Below are positions 16,693-24,514 of a stretch of 64,000 nt of DNA, piece after piece. Below the pieces are notes generated by a model. The model made no database searches. It worked only from the letters and a program-made list of their open reading frames with translations, and was not told the DNA's origin. Made by a program: the position numbers and the translations under genes. This stretch comes from Mycobacterium sp. 050128 (lineage in GTDB: Bacteria > Actinomycetota > Actinomycetes > Mycobacteriales > Mycobacteriaceae). How positions within the stretch are numbered: position 1 is the stretch's first letter; each line of letters begins with the position of its first letter. Location of the stretch: contig NZ_JAZGLW010000001.1 in assembly GCF_036409155.1 (NCBI RefSeq), forward strand, positions 2,604,001-2,668,000, read 5' to 3'.

Positions 16693-18679
16693 GCCTATTT
16701 CGCCAGGGCACTCCTCCCGTTACTCGGCGTACACCGGCGGGCCGGACCCGTTGGCGCCGCCGGTGGATCTGCGCGAGGCGCTCGAGCAGATCGGGCAGGA
16801 CGTCATGGGCGGGACCTCCCCGCGCCGGGCGCTGTCCGAGCTGCTCCGCCGTGGTACCGAGAACATGCGCGGCGCCGACCGGTTGGCGGCAGAAGCGAAT
16901 CGGCGCCGACGGGACCTGTTGCGCCGCAACAACTTAGACGGAACACTGCAAGATATCAAAAAACTGCTCGACGAGGCGGTGCTGGCCGAGCGTAAGGAAT
17001 TGGCCCGCGCGCTCGACGACGACGCCCGCTTCGGCGAGCTGCAGCTCGACGCCCTGCCGTCTTCGCCGGCCAAGGCGGTCCAGGAACTGTCCGAGTACAA
17101 CTGGCGCAGTTCTGAGGCTCGCGAAAAGTACGACCAGATCAAGGATCTGCTGGGCCGCGAGATGCTGGATCAGCGCTTCGCGGGCATGAAGGAGGCGCTG
17201 GCGGGTGCCACCGACGAGGATCGCCAGCGCGTCAACGACATGCTGGACGACCTCAACGACCTGCTGGACAAGCACAACCGCGGCGAAGACAGCCAGCAGG
17301 ACTTCGACGACTTCATGGACAAGCATGGGGAGTTCTTCCCGGAGAACCCGCGCAACATCGACGAGCTGATGGACTCGCTGGCCAAGCGGGCCGCCGCGGC
17401 GCAACGGTTCCGTAACAGCCTCAGCCCCGACCAGCGCGCCGAGCTGGATGCGTTGGCGCAGCAGGCATTTGGCTCTCCGTCGCTGATGAACGCGTTGAAC
17501 CGCCTCGACGCGAACCTGCAGGCCGCCCGGCCGGGCGAGGACTGGATGGGTTCGGAGCAGTTCTCCGGCGACAACCCGTTCGGCATGGGCGAAGGCGCCC
17601 AGGCTCTGGCCGACGTCGCCGAGCTGGAGCAGCTGGCCGACCAGCTTTCGCAGAGCTATCCCGGCGCCACGATGGACGACGTCGATCTGGACGCGCTGGC
17701 GCGCCAGCTCGGCGATCAGGCCGCGATCGACGCGCGGACGCTGTCGGAGCTGGAACGGGCGCTGGTCAATCAGGGCTTTTTGGACCGTGGCTCCGACGGC
17801 CAGTGGCGGTTGTCGCCCAAGGCCATGCGCAGGCTCGGTGAGACCGCGTTACGCGATGTGGCACAACAGCTTTCGAGCCGTCGAGGCGACCGTGAGCTGC
17901 GGCGCGCCGGGGCGGCTGGCGAGCTGACCGGCGCGACCCGGCCGTGGCAGTTCGGTGACACCGAGCCGTGGAACATTCCCCGCACGCTGACCAACGCGGT
18001 GCTGCGGCAGGCCGGGACCGCGACGCTGGACAGCGCGAACCCGGTGCTGAAGATCACCGTCGACGACGTCGAGGTGTCCGAGACCGAGACGCGCACCCAG
18101 GCCGCGGTGGCGCTGCTGGTCGACACCTCGTTTTCGATGGTGATGGAGAATCGCTGGTTGCCGATGAAGCAGACGGCGCTCGCGCTCAACCACCTGGTGA
18201 CTACCCGGTTTCGCTCGGATGCCTTGCAGATCATCGCCTTTGGCCGATACGCCCGAACCGTGACGGCCGCCGAGCTCACCGGCCTGGAGGGGGTCTACGA
18301 GCAGGGCACCAACCTGCATCACGCGTTGGCGCTGGCGGGCCGTCATCTGCGGCGCCATCCCAATGCGCAACCCGTGGTGCTGGTGGTGACCGACGGCGAG
18401 CCGACCGCACACCTCGAGGATGTCGACGGCGACGGGTCGTCGGTGTTTTTTGACTACCCGCCACACCCGCGGACCATCGCGCACACCGTGCGCGGCTTCG
18501 ACGACATGGCGCGGTTGGGCGCGCAGATCACCATCTTCCGGCTGGGCAGTGACCCCGGTCTGGCGCGATTCATCGACCAGGTCGCGCGACGGGTCGAGGG
18601 ACGCGTCGTGGTGCCCGATCTCGACGGCCTGGGTGCCGCGGTGGTCGGCGATTATCTACGGGCTCGGCGCCGCCGCTAG
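16685..18679 (+). CDS. VWA-domain protein partnered with the AAA+ ATPase (Rv0959 type)
   Basis: This 664-residue protein is largely helical and acidic through its first 450 residues (KKLLDEAVLAERKELARAL, MLDDLNDLLDKHNRGEDSQQ). The C-terminal von Willebrand A domain carries the MIDAS motif DTSFS at 480-484, with TNLHHALALA and VTDGEPTAH completing the metal site. I chose the ATG at 16685 (MAKPISPGHSSRYSAYTGG), which overlaps the end of the ATPase gene by 8 bp and signals coupled translation. The pair resembles the ChlI/ChlD or MoxR/VWA architecture. Its last 24 bp overlap the 3' end of the opposing acyltransferase-like gene. Confidence 0.9.
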   Translation: MAKPISPGHSSRYSAYTGGPDPLAPPVDLREALEQIGQDVMGGTSPRRALSELLRRGTENMRGADRLAAEANRRRRDLLRRNNLDGTLQDIKKLLDEAVLAERKELARALDDDARFGELQLDALPSSPAKAVQELSEYNWRSSEAREKYDQIKDLLGREMLDQRFAGMKEALAGATDEDRQRVNDMLDDLNDLLDKHNRGEDSQQDFDDFMDKHGEFFPENPRNIDELMDSLAKRAAAAQRFRNSLSPDQRAELDALAQQAFGSPSLMNALNRLDANLQAARPGEDWMGSEQFSGDNPFGMGEGAQALADVAELEQLADQLSQSYPGATMDDVDLDALARQLGDQAAIDARTLSELERALVNQGFLDRGSDGQWRLSPKAMRRLGETALRDVAQQLSSRRGDRELRRAGAAGELTGATRPWQFGDTEPWNIPRTLTNAVLRQAGTATLDSANPVLKITVDDVEVSETETRTQAAVALLVDTSFSMVMENRWLPMKQTALALNHLVTTRFRSDALQIIAFGRYARTVTAAELTGLEGVYEQGTNLHHALALAGRHLRRHPNAQPVVLVVTDGEPTAHLEDVDGDGSSVFFDYPPHPRTIAHTVRGFDDMARLGAQITIFRLGSDPGLARFIDQVARRVEGRVVVPDLDGLGAAVVGDYLRARRRR

Positions 18680-20032
18680 CGCGGTTGTCGCGCGGGCGGT
18701 GTGCCAGCCCGCCGTGGCGGTCAGCGAGAATTCGCTCAACGCGCTCGAAATGTGCTCTCTGAGATCGTCGTTCGAGTTGTGGCGGCCCAGCTCATAGGCG
18801 AGGAACGAGACGAACACCTGTCCATGCACTCGCCCCGACAACAACGCCAGCGCGCCGTTCGTTTTGTACATCGTTGCGGCGGTGACGCCCGGGTACACCG
18901 ACTTCATCGCGAAGTAGTCGGCGTCGGTGCCGTCCGGCCGGTTGGCCGCCGGGTTGATCGCGCCGAGGTTGGACGACACGACCGTGGTGGCGCCGCCGGT
19001 GACCACGCTGATCAGCCGCCGGAAGACGGGCTTTGGTATCAGGGGGATCAGCGGCAGCAACGCCCAGCGCTCGTCGGGCAGCTCCTGACTGCGGATCAGC
19101 GATTGCTTGATCGCGGCGCGGATCTCGCCCAGACCCGTCGCCGCGGTCGCCGGTCTGACCGTGACGTCGACGTTGATCACCGCGTTGGCCCGCGTATCGC
19201 CCACAGCGCGCTCGTTGAGCGGCATCCCGACGTTGACCGAGCCGTCCGCCGCGACCCGGCCCACGCGCTGGGCGAGATAGGTGGCCAAGCCGGCGAGGAG
19301 CGCGTTGCTGGTTCCGCCGAGCGCCTTTGCGCGGGCGTCCCACTCGTCGGCGTCGAAGAAGAGCATCGCCATGGGCAACGAGATGCTTTGGTCCCCTCCG
19401 CTGGGCGGAGCGGGACGCTTTTTGGATGACGGGGCCGGCGATCCGTCGCCGGCTTGCCGGGCCATCCGCACGGCGGCGACGACGGCACGGCCCATATCCG
19501 CTGTATCGCAAGCGGTTTGGCGTGCATCCTGGCGCAGCGCCTGCCACCGTCGCCGCGACGCCGCGGCCGGCCAGGTGATCGCGTCGTCGCGCCCGGATGC
19601 CGCGTTGGCCAACGCCTCGCAGAGCCCGACGCCGTCGGTGAGGCAGTGTGTGACAACGAAACTCACTACCGCACCACCGTCGGTCAGCGGCAGCATGGCC
19701 AGGTGCCAGCCGGGTCCGTGTTCGGCGTCGGGCCGGTAGCTCGCCTGCGTCTCGAGCCACGCGTCGATCTCGTCACGCGGCCGGGCGGTGGTGGCGATCT
19801 CGAGGCTGGGACGGTCGCCCGGCGACACCCAGCGGTGCCGGCCGAACGGCAAGGGCGACCGTTCGATCCGGCGCGACAGCCGACCCCGGCCTAGATGCTG
19901 GTGGAAGCGCCGCAGCCCGTCGACGTCGATGGCGTGGTCGTACACCCAGATACACTGCAACACACTGGTGGTCGCGGTGGCCCGCTCGCCGAGAAAGAGC
20001 GTCTGGTCGGCCAAGTCCAGCACATTGCTCAT
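18656..20032 (-). CDS. WS/DGAT-like acyltransferase (condensation-fold)
   Basis: The 458-residue protein begins MSNVLDLADQTLFLGERATA. It has the acyltransferase motif HxxxDG as HCLTDG at residues 129-134 in VVSFVVTHCLTDGVGLCEAL. The later segments NVGMPLNERAVGDTRANAVI and TTVVSSNLGAINPAANRPDG are characteristic of wax-ester synthase/DGAT relatives. It should esterify an acyl group onto an alcohol. The first His of the canonical HHxxxDG is Thr here. It follows a PapA-like gene by 3 bp on the same strand, so the two form one transcript. M. tuberculosis has other genes at this place. Its 3' end runs 24 bp into the VWA gene. Confidence 0.82.
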   Translation of the reverse strand: MSNVLDLADQTLFLGERATATTSVLQCIWVYDHAIDVDGLRRFHQHLGRGRLSRRIERSPLPFGRHRWVSPGDRPSLEIATTARPRDEIDAWLETQASYRPDAEHGPGWHLAMLPLTDGGAVVSFVVTHCLTDGVGLCEALANAASGRDDAITWPAAASRRRWQALRQDARQTACDTADMGRAVVAAVRMARQAGDGSPAPSSKKRPAPPSGGDQSISLPMAMLFFDADEWDARAKALGGTSNALLAGLATYLAQRVGRVAADGSVNVGMPLNERAVGDTRANAVINVDVTVRPATAATGLGEIRAAIKQSLIRSQELPDERWALLPLIPLIPKPVFRRLISVVTGGATTVVSSNLGAINPAANRPDGTDADYFAMKSVYPGVTAATMYKTNGALALLSGRVHGQVFVSFLAYELGRHNSNDDLREHISSALSEFSLTATAGWHTARATTALAAAPSP

Positions 20033-20035
20033 ATT

Positions 20036-21514
20036 CTAAGCCGCCTCGCCGTCGTCTTCCGTCGGCGAAAGGGCATACAGGCCATCCGAATTAACTTCAG
20101 CCGCAACGATGCTCGACTGCTCAAGGGCCTTGCCCGCGATGCGGGCGAAAATCCGATTCAAGGTCGCGATGTACTGATGCACCGACTCCCTGGCTATCTC
20201 GTTGTCCGGGAACGACATCGTGACCGTAGTTCGCTCGGCGTGCCGGTTGATCCAGACGTTGATTCCGCCATGGGACAGGCTGTCGCCGTAGGTACCAAAG
20301 TTGGTCTCCGCCCACAACCCGGCCAGAGGAATCTTACGAAAGTCGAGGAAGGACAGCATCATCGGCAGCTGCGACGGCAGCTTGATGCCCAGTTCATCCG
20401 GTGTCGCGAGCTCCAAGACCCGCTCGACCGGCACATGAGCAAGATCTTTGGCAGCATCGAACGACTTCTGGGCGGCCCGGGCCGCCTCGGGGAACGAGCC
20501 GCCGGCGGTCGGCACGACGATCGGAACCATGCTTGCGAACCACCCCACCGTCATCGTGTCGATGCCCTGTGTCCGGGTGTCCCTTGCGGTGAACCCGCGA
20601 TGAATCTCGTTGCCGGTCAAGATATATTCGGCCAACGCGGTACACGCCAGAACGCCGCCGAGGAACCGGGCGCCGGCCGCGATGCAGGCGACATCGAACG
20701 CCTCCGTTCCAGCGGCATCCAGCAATTCGACGGTCACCAAGTCGCCGGCGGTGCTGGCCCAGGTGTCGCCCAGCGGCAGCGGGAAACTCGGCCAGTTACC
20801 ATCGGCGTCGCGTGCGAACGTGATCCAGTCCTTGATCTCCGGCGACTCCAGGGTCAGGTCCGCAACCTTCTCGCGCTGCCGCGTGGTGTAGTCGCGGTAG
20901 CTTCTGAGCTGGGGAGGCGTCGCGGGCTGGTGCGCCGCGCCCTGCGACATTTCAAGGTAGGTCAGGTGGATGTCGAAGAAGATGACCCCGGCGGACAGGC
21001 CGTCGATGTGCAGATGGTCGACGCTGGCATAGAAGGTGAAGTAGTCGGTGTGCTGGACAATGCCGAAGTTGAAGCAACCCCATTCGAGCGTTCCGCGGGT
21101 CGCCGTCAGGACATGGGTGCGCACCTGGTCGGGGGTCATATGTCCCCACGACACGGGCACCAAATCGATGGCTTCCGGGTCCTCGATGGGGCGGCGCACG
21201 ATCACGCCGTCGTCGAATTCGAACCAGTTGTGGTAGGTGTCGTGCCGACGGACGTGGGAGTTGACCGCCGTCGTCATGACCGCAATGTCGCACGTACCCG
21301 CGATGTCCCACGCCACGACCATCAGCCGGGGTAGCTGTCTGTCCATGGCCTTGCCGTGGAACGCGGCCCAGAGGTGTTGGGCCTGCTGGTAACTCGGCCC
21401 AAGACCGCTTCGCGGGGCGGTGCGGGCCGCCTCATGCGCAGTCGGTACGGCGGTCCACATAGTCAGCGGACCATGCGGCGGTTGCCATTCGTTGATGTTC
21501 CCCAGTGCGACCAT
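20036..21514 (-). CDS. PapA-like acyltransferase (condensation domain)
   Basis: A 492-residue condensation-fold protein. Its start MVALGNINEWQPPHGPLTMW closely resembles the PapA1/PapA2/PapA3 acyltransferases that build trehalose lipids (sulfolipid, diacyl- and polyacyltrehalose). The catalytic motif HxxxDG is HLHIDG at 167-172 in ASVDHLHIDGLSAGVIFF. The C-terminal half has the structural loop ETNFGTYGDSLSHGGINVW, near the DFGxG position of this fold. It probably moves a fatty acyl chain onto a sugar or another acylated glycolipid. The usual PapA neighbours (pks, mmpL, fadD, chp) are absent, so the acceptor cannot be guessed. It leads a two-gene unit; 359 bp of non-coding DNA lie upstream. 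Confidence 0.87.
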   Translation of the reverse strand: MVALGNINEWQPPHGPLTMWTAVPTAHEAARTAPRSGLGPSYQQAQHLWAAFHGKAMDRQLPRLMVVAWDIAGTCDIAVMTTAVNSHVRRHDTYHNWFEFDDGVIVRRPIEDPEAIDLVPVSWGHMTPDQVRTHVLTATRGTLEWGCFNFGIVQHTDYFTFYASVDHLHIDGLSAGVIFFDIHLTYLEMSQGAAHQPATPPQLRSYRDYTTRQREKVADLTLESPEIKDWITFARDADGNWPSFPLPLGDTWASTAGDLVTVELLDAAGTEAFDVACIAAGARFLGGVLACTALAEYILTGNEIHRGFTARDTRTQGIDTMTVGWFASMVPIVVPTAGGSFPEAARAAQKSFDAAKDLAHVPVERVLELATPDELGIKLPSQLPMMLSFLDFRKIPLAGLWAETNFGTYGDSLSHGGINVWINRHAERTTVTMSFPDNEIARESVHQYIATLNRIFARIAGKALEQSSIVAAEVNSDGLYALSPTEDDGEAA

Positions 21515-21873
21515 TTTTCAGCCTCGCTGTGCGTAATGCCGACATTTCGTGGACGGCACGGGAGGGGCGGAAATGCGGTTGGCACAGCGTTTTTCGCCCA
21601 GCCTTAATACACCCTTCGCGCTGGAATTCTTGCGACGCGCTTCCCCGATATGTCGGGGCCCAACCCTGTGGCGTCGCTTGCACCCCCTGAGCCGCTGTTC
21701 TGGACGCTAGTCGACGGGCGTCACGTTTTCGTGGTTTTGCGAAGATACGCAATCCCACGCATTTTCAGAACGGTGCCAGTAGCCTTAACGCCCCAGCCGG
21801 TCCAGCGGTGGGCATACGCGCACTCGCGGACGTAGCTGGGTGCGCTGTGGCCGACCGGTATGCGTGCGTTGAT
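21515..21873. other. Intergenic region upstream of the PapA-like gene
   Basis: I find no gene in these 359 bp. A perfect hairpin CCCCGA-TATG-TCGGGG lies at 21643-21658, about 130 bp before the PapA-like start, perhaps in its leader. The stretch is less GC-rich than the flanking genes, with several T-runs, as expected for a promoter region. No known operator motif was recognised. Confidence 0.6.
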
Positions 21874-22500
21874 TTACCCGTGGGGTCGGCGGGCTTTGCG
21901 CTTAATGCCCACACCGCCCCATAGCGAGAAGCCGTGGATATTCACCTTCGGCGCGCCCGGCGTCCCTTGGCCGACGATATCGCGGTCGAAGCCGCCCATT
22001 ACCCCGCGGCCGTGGATCTCGACATTGACCTCCGGCGGCAACAGGATGTTCTGCGCACCCATGATCGAGACCACGTGGATATCGACCTCGGTCGACGTGA
22101 AGTCGGCGTAGCGCAGATCAACCACCCCGCTGCCCCACAGCGTGAACGTGGTCAACTTCTTCGGGACGTTCCAGCGCCCGCGCCGCTCGAATCCACTCAG
22201 CAGGGCGAGCAGCAGGGTGGAGGGCGCCGGATTCTGCTTTCCGCCGCGGCGTGGGCTTATCGGTGCGCCCGGTAGATCCTCCCGGAGCTGATCCAATTCT
22301 TCGTAGGTCGTCGCCGCATATGCCCTGGTCAGACGCTCTTCGTAGTCCTTGAGCTGCAGGCGACCCTGCTCGGCCGCATAGGCGAGTAATTGCGCAATTT
22401 GTATGCGATCGGTATCGGCCGCACGCGAGAATTCCTCGCGCCCGTCCTTCGCATCGTGCTGCGCTGAATCGCTCATCATCCACGAGCGTACGACGTCCAT
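21874..22500 (-). CDS. DUF1707 protein with a cell-wall-stress type C-terminal domain (Rv0966c type)
   Basis: The 208-residue protein has an N-terminal DUF1707 (SHOCT-like) helix pair, RIQIAQLLAYAAEQGRLQLK then DYEERLTRAYAATTYEELDQL. A linker and a beta-rich C-terminal domain of the LiaF-like type follow (VPKKLTTFTLWGSGVVDLRY, VDIHVVSIMGAQNILLPPEV, KVNIHGFSLWGGVGIKRKA). No membrane segment is clear beyond LLLALLSG. Such proteins are linked to envelope-stress sensing, but no function is shown for this one. The start is uncertain: ATG at 22500 or at 22479/22476. In M. tuberculosis the csoR-ctpV copper operon lies next to it; here the echA7-type gene follows directly. Confidence 0.82.
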   Translation of the reverse strand: MDVVRSWMMSDSAQHDAKDGREEFSRAADTDRIQIAQLLAYAAEQGRLQLKDYEERLTRAYAATTYEELDQLREDLPGAPISPRRGGKQNPAPSTLLLALLSGFERRGRWNVPKKLTTFTLWGSGVVDLRYADFTSTEVDIHVVSIMGAQNILLPPEVNVEIHGRGVMGGFDRDIVGQGTPGAPKVNIHGFSLWGGVGIKRKARRPHG

Positions 22501-22550
22501 CTATTGCTGCAAGAGGGTTGGCTAAATCGCAACCATCCTCCTGGGCATGC

Positions 22551-23348
22551 CTAATTGCGGTCGGCGTCGTCGGTGGCGGCTGGCGGGGCCCAACTGGGTG
22601 GACGTTTCTGCAGGAATGCGAGCATGCCTTCGCGGGCTTCGTCGGAGACGAACAGCCGGGCGGACTCCTCGGTGAGCCGCTGCGCGTCGCGGTCGAATCC
22701 TTCGAGCACCGCGGCCGTCGTGAGCGCCTTTGACGCGGCCAGGCCCTGGGGTGATCCGCGGCCGATATCGGCGACGAGTTCGGCCACCGCGGCCTCGACA
22801 TCGTCGGCTGCGATAGTGACCAGTCCGATCTCCGCCGCCGCGGCGGCATCGAAAGTCTGGCCGGTGAGGTAGTAACGCGCGGCCGCCCGCGGGGACAGCT
22901 TCGGCAGCAGCGTCAGCGAGATGATCGACGGGGCCACACCGATGCGCGCCTCGGTCAGCGCGAAGGTACTGCGCGGTCCCGCCACGGCGATGTCGCAGGC
23001 ACCGACCAAACCGAATCCACCCGCACGCACATGACCGTCGACCGCGGCGATGACCGGCAGCGGCGAGGAGACGATGGCGCGCAGTAATGCGGTCATCTCC
23101 TTGGCGCGCGCCGCGGCCATGTCGAACGGGTTGCCGGCACCCGCCTCGCCGAGGTCCGCGCCGGCGCAGAACGTGCCGCCGGTGTGCCCGAGCACCACCA
23201 CCCGCACCGCCGGATCCGCTGCCGCGTCGCGCAGGCCCTGGTGCAATTGGCTGACCAGAGTGGTCGATAGCGCGTTGCGGTTGTGCGGTGAGTTCAGCGT
23301 CAGCCGAGCCAACGGTCCCGCGACGGCGTATTCGACGAGGGTGTCCAT
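22551..23348 (-). CDS. echA7: Enoyl-CoA hydratase/isomerase (EchA7 type)
   Basis: Crotonase-fold enzyme of 265 residues and last gene of the acyl-CoA operon. The oxyanion-hole segments are NRNALSTTLV and GTFCAGADLGE, with the second glycine region VDGHVRAGGFGLVGACDIAV; TEARIGVAPSIISLTLLPKL follows in family order. The expected reaction is hydration of an enoyl-CoA or a close variant. Its ATG (23348) overlaps the TGA of the upstream acyl-CoA dehydrogenase gene in ATGA form. The symbol is assigned by position relative to M. tuberculosis Rv0971c. Confidence 0.9.
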   Translation of the reverse strand: MDTLVEYAVAGPLARLTLNSPHNRNALSTTLVSQLHQGLRDAAADPAVRVVVLGHTGGTFCAGADLGEAGAGNPFDMAAARAKEMTALLRAIVSSPLPVIAAVDGHVRAGGFGLVGACDIAVAGPRSTFALTEARIGVAPSIISLTLLPKLSPRAAARYYLTGQTFDAAAAAEIGLVTIAADDVEAAVAELVADIGRGSPQGLAASKALTTAAVLEGFDRDAQRLTEESARLFVSDEAREGMLAFLQKRPPSWAPPAATDDADRN

Positions 23349-24514
23349 CAGTAGCTTCGGGGCAGGCCCAGGGAGGTCTGCGCGACGAAGTTCAACACCA
23401 TCTCGCGGCTGACCGGCGCGATCCGCCCCAGCCGGGCCGAGGTGAGCATCGCGGCGACGCCGTACTCCTTGGTCAGACCGTTGCCGCCCATCGACTGCAC
23501 GGCCTGATCCACCGAACGGGTAGCAGCCTCGGCCGCAGCGTATTTCGCCATGTTGGCGGCCTCGGCCGCACCGAAGTCGTCACCGGCGTCGTAGAGCGTC
23601 GCGGCCTTCTGCATCATCAGTTTGGCGAGCTGGACCTCAATGTGGCACTGCGCCAACGGGTGTGACAGACCCTGGTGCGCGCCGATCGGGGTTCCCCACA
23701 CCTGGCGGGTCTTGACGTAGTCGGAAGCCTTCTCCAGCGCGAAGCGGCCCATGCCCACCGAGCTCGCCGCGCCCATGATCCGCTCGGGGTTCAGGCCCGC
23801 GAAAAGCTGTGCGATCGCGGCGTCTTCGGCCCCGACGAGTGCATCGGCGGGCAGCCTGACGTCGTCCAGGAAGACCTGAAATTGGCGCTCGGGGCTGATC
23901 AGCTCCATCTCGATCGGGGTGTAGCTGAAGCCGGGTGCGTCGGTAGGCACCACGAACAACGCCGGACGTAGCTTGCCGGTCTTGGCTTCCTCGGAGCGTG
24001 CCACCACCAGCACGGCCTGCGCCTGATCGACGCCGGAGATGTAGACCTTCTGGCCCTTGAGAATCCAGTCGCCGCCGTCGCGGCGCGCGGTGGTGGTGAT
24101 CTTGTGCGAGTTCGACCCGGCGTCGGGCTCGGTGATCGCGAACGCCATCGTCAGCGTGCCGTCGGCAATGGACGGAATCCAGCGTTTCTTCTGCTCTTCC
24201 GTCCCGAACTTGCTGATGATGGTGCCGTTGATCGCCGGCGAGACCACCATCAGCAGCAGTGCGCTGCCCGCGGCGGCCATTTCCTCCATGACCAATGACA
24301 GCTCGTACATTCCGGCGCCGCCGCCACCGTACTCCTCTGGCAGGTTCACGCCGAGGAAGCCGAGTTTGCCTGCTTCGGACCACAATTCATCGGTGTGCTC
24401 GTGTGCGCGCGCCTTTTTCAGGTAGTACTCGCTGCCGTAGTTGGACGCCCAGGCGGCCACCGACTTGCGCAGCGCCTGGCGCTCCTCGCTTTCGATGAAG
24501 CTGGTATCCGTCAT
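23348..24514 (-). CDS. fadE12: Acyl-CoA dehydrogenase (FadE12 type)
   Basis: FAD-dependent alpha,beta-dehydrogenation of an acyl-CoA. The 388-residue protein has the family regions LWSEAGKLGFLGVNLPEEYG, TMAFAITEPDAGSNSHKITT (flavin/substrate loop), DWILKGQKVYISGVDQAQA and YGVAAMLTSARLGRIAPVS near the end. An AAGGAG ribosome site lies inside the end of accA2, whose stop abuts this ATG with no gap. It is the fifth gene of the operon running from the AtuA-like gene to echA7. Confidence 0.93.
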   Translation of the reverse strand: MTDTSFIESEERQALRKSVAAWASNYGSEYYLKKARAHEHTDELWSEAGKLGFLGVNLPEEYGGGGAGMYELSLVMEEMAAAGSALLLMVVSPAINGTIISKFGTEEQKKRWIPSIADGTLTMAFAITEPDAGSNSHKITTTARRDGGDWILKGQKVYISGVDQAQAVLVVARSEEAKTGKLRPALFVVPTDAPGFSYTPIEMELISPERQFQVFLDDVRLPADALVGAEDAAIAQLFAGLNPERIMGAASSVGMGRFALEKASDYVKTRQVWGTPIGAHQGLSHPLAQCHIEVQLAKLMMQKAATLYDAGDDFGAAEAANMAKYAAAEAATRSVDQAVQSMGGNGLTKEYGVAAMLTSARLGRIAPVSREMVLNFVAQTSLGLPRSY

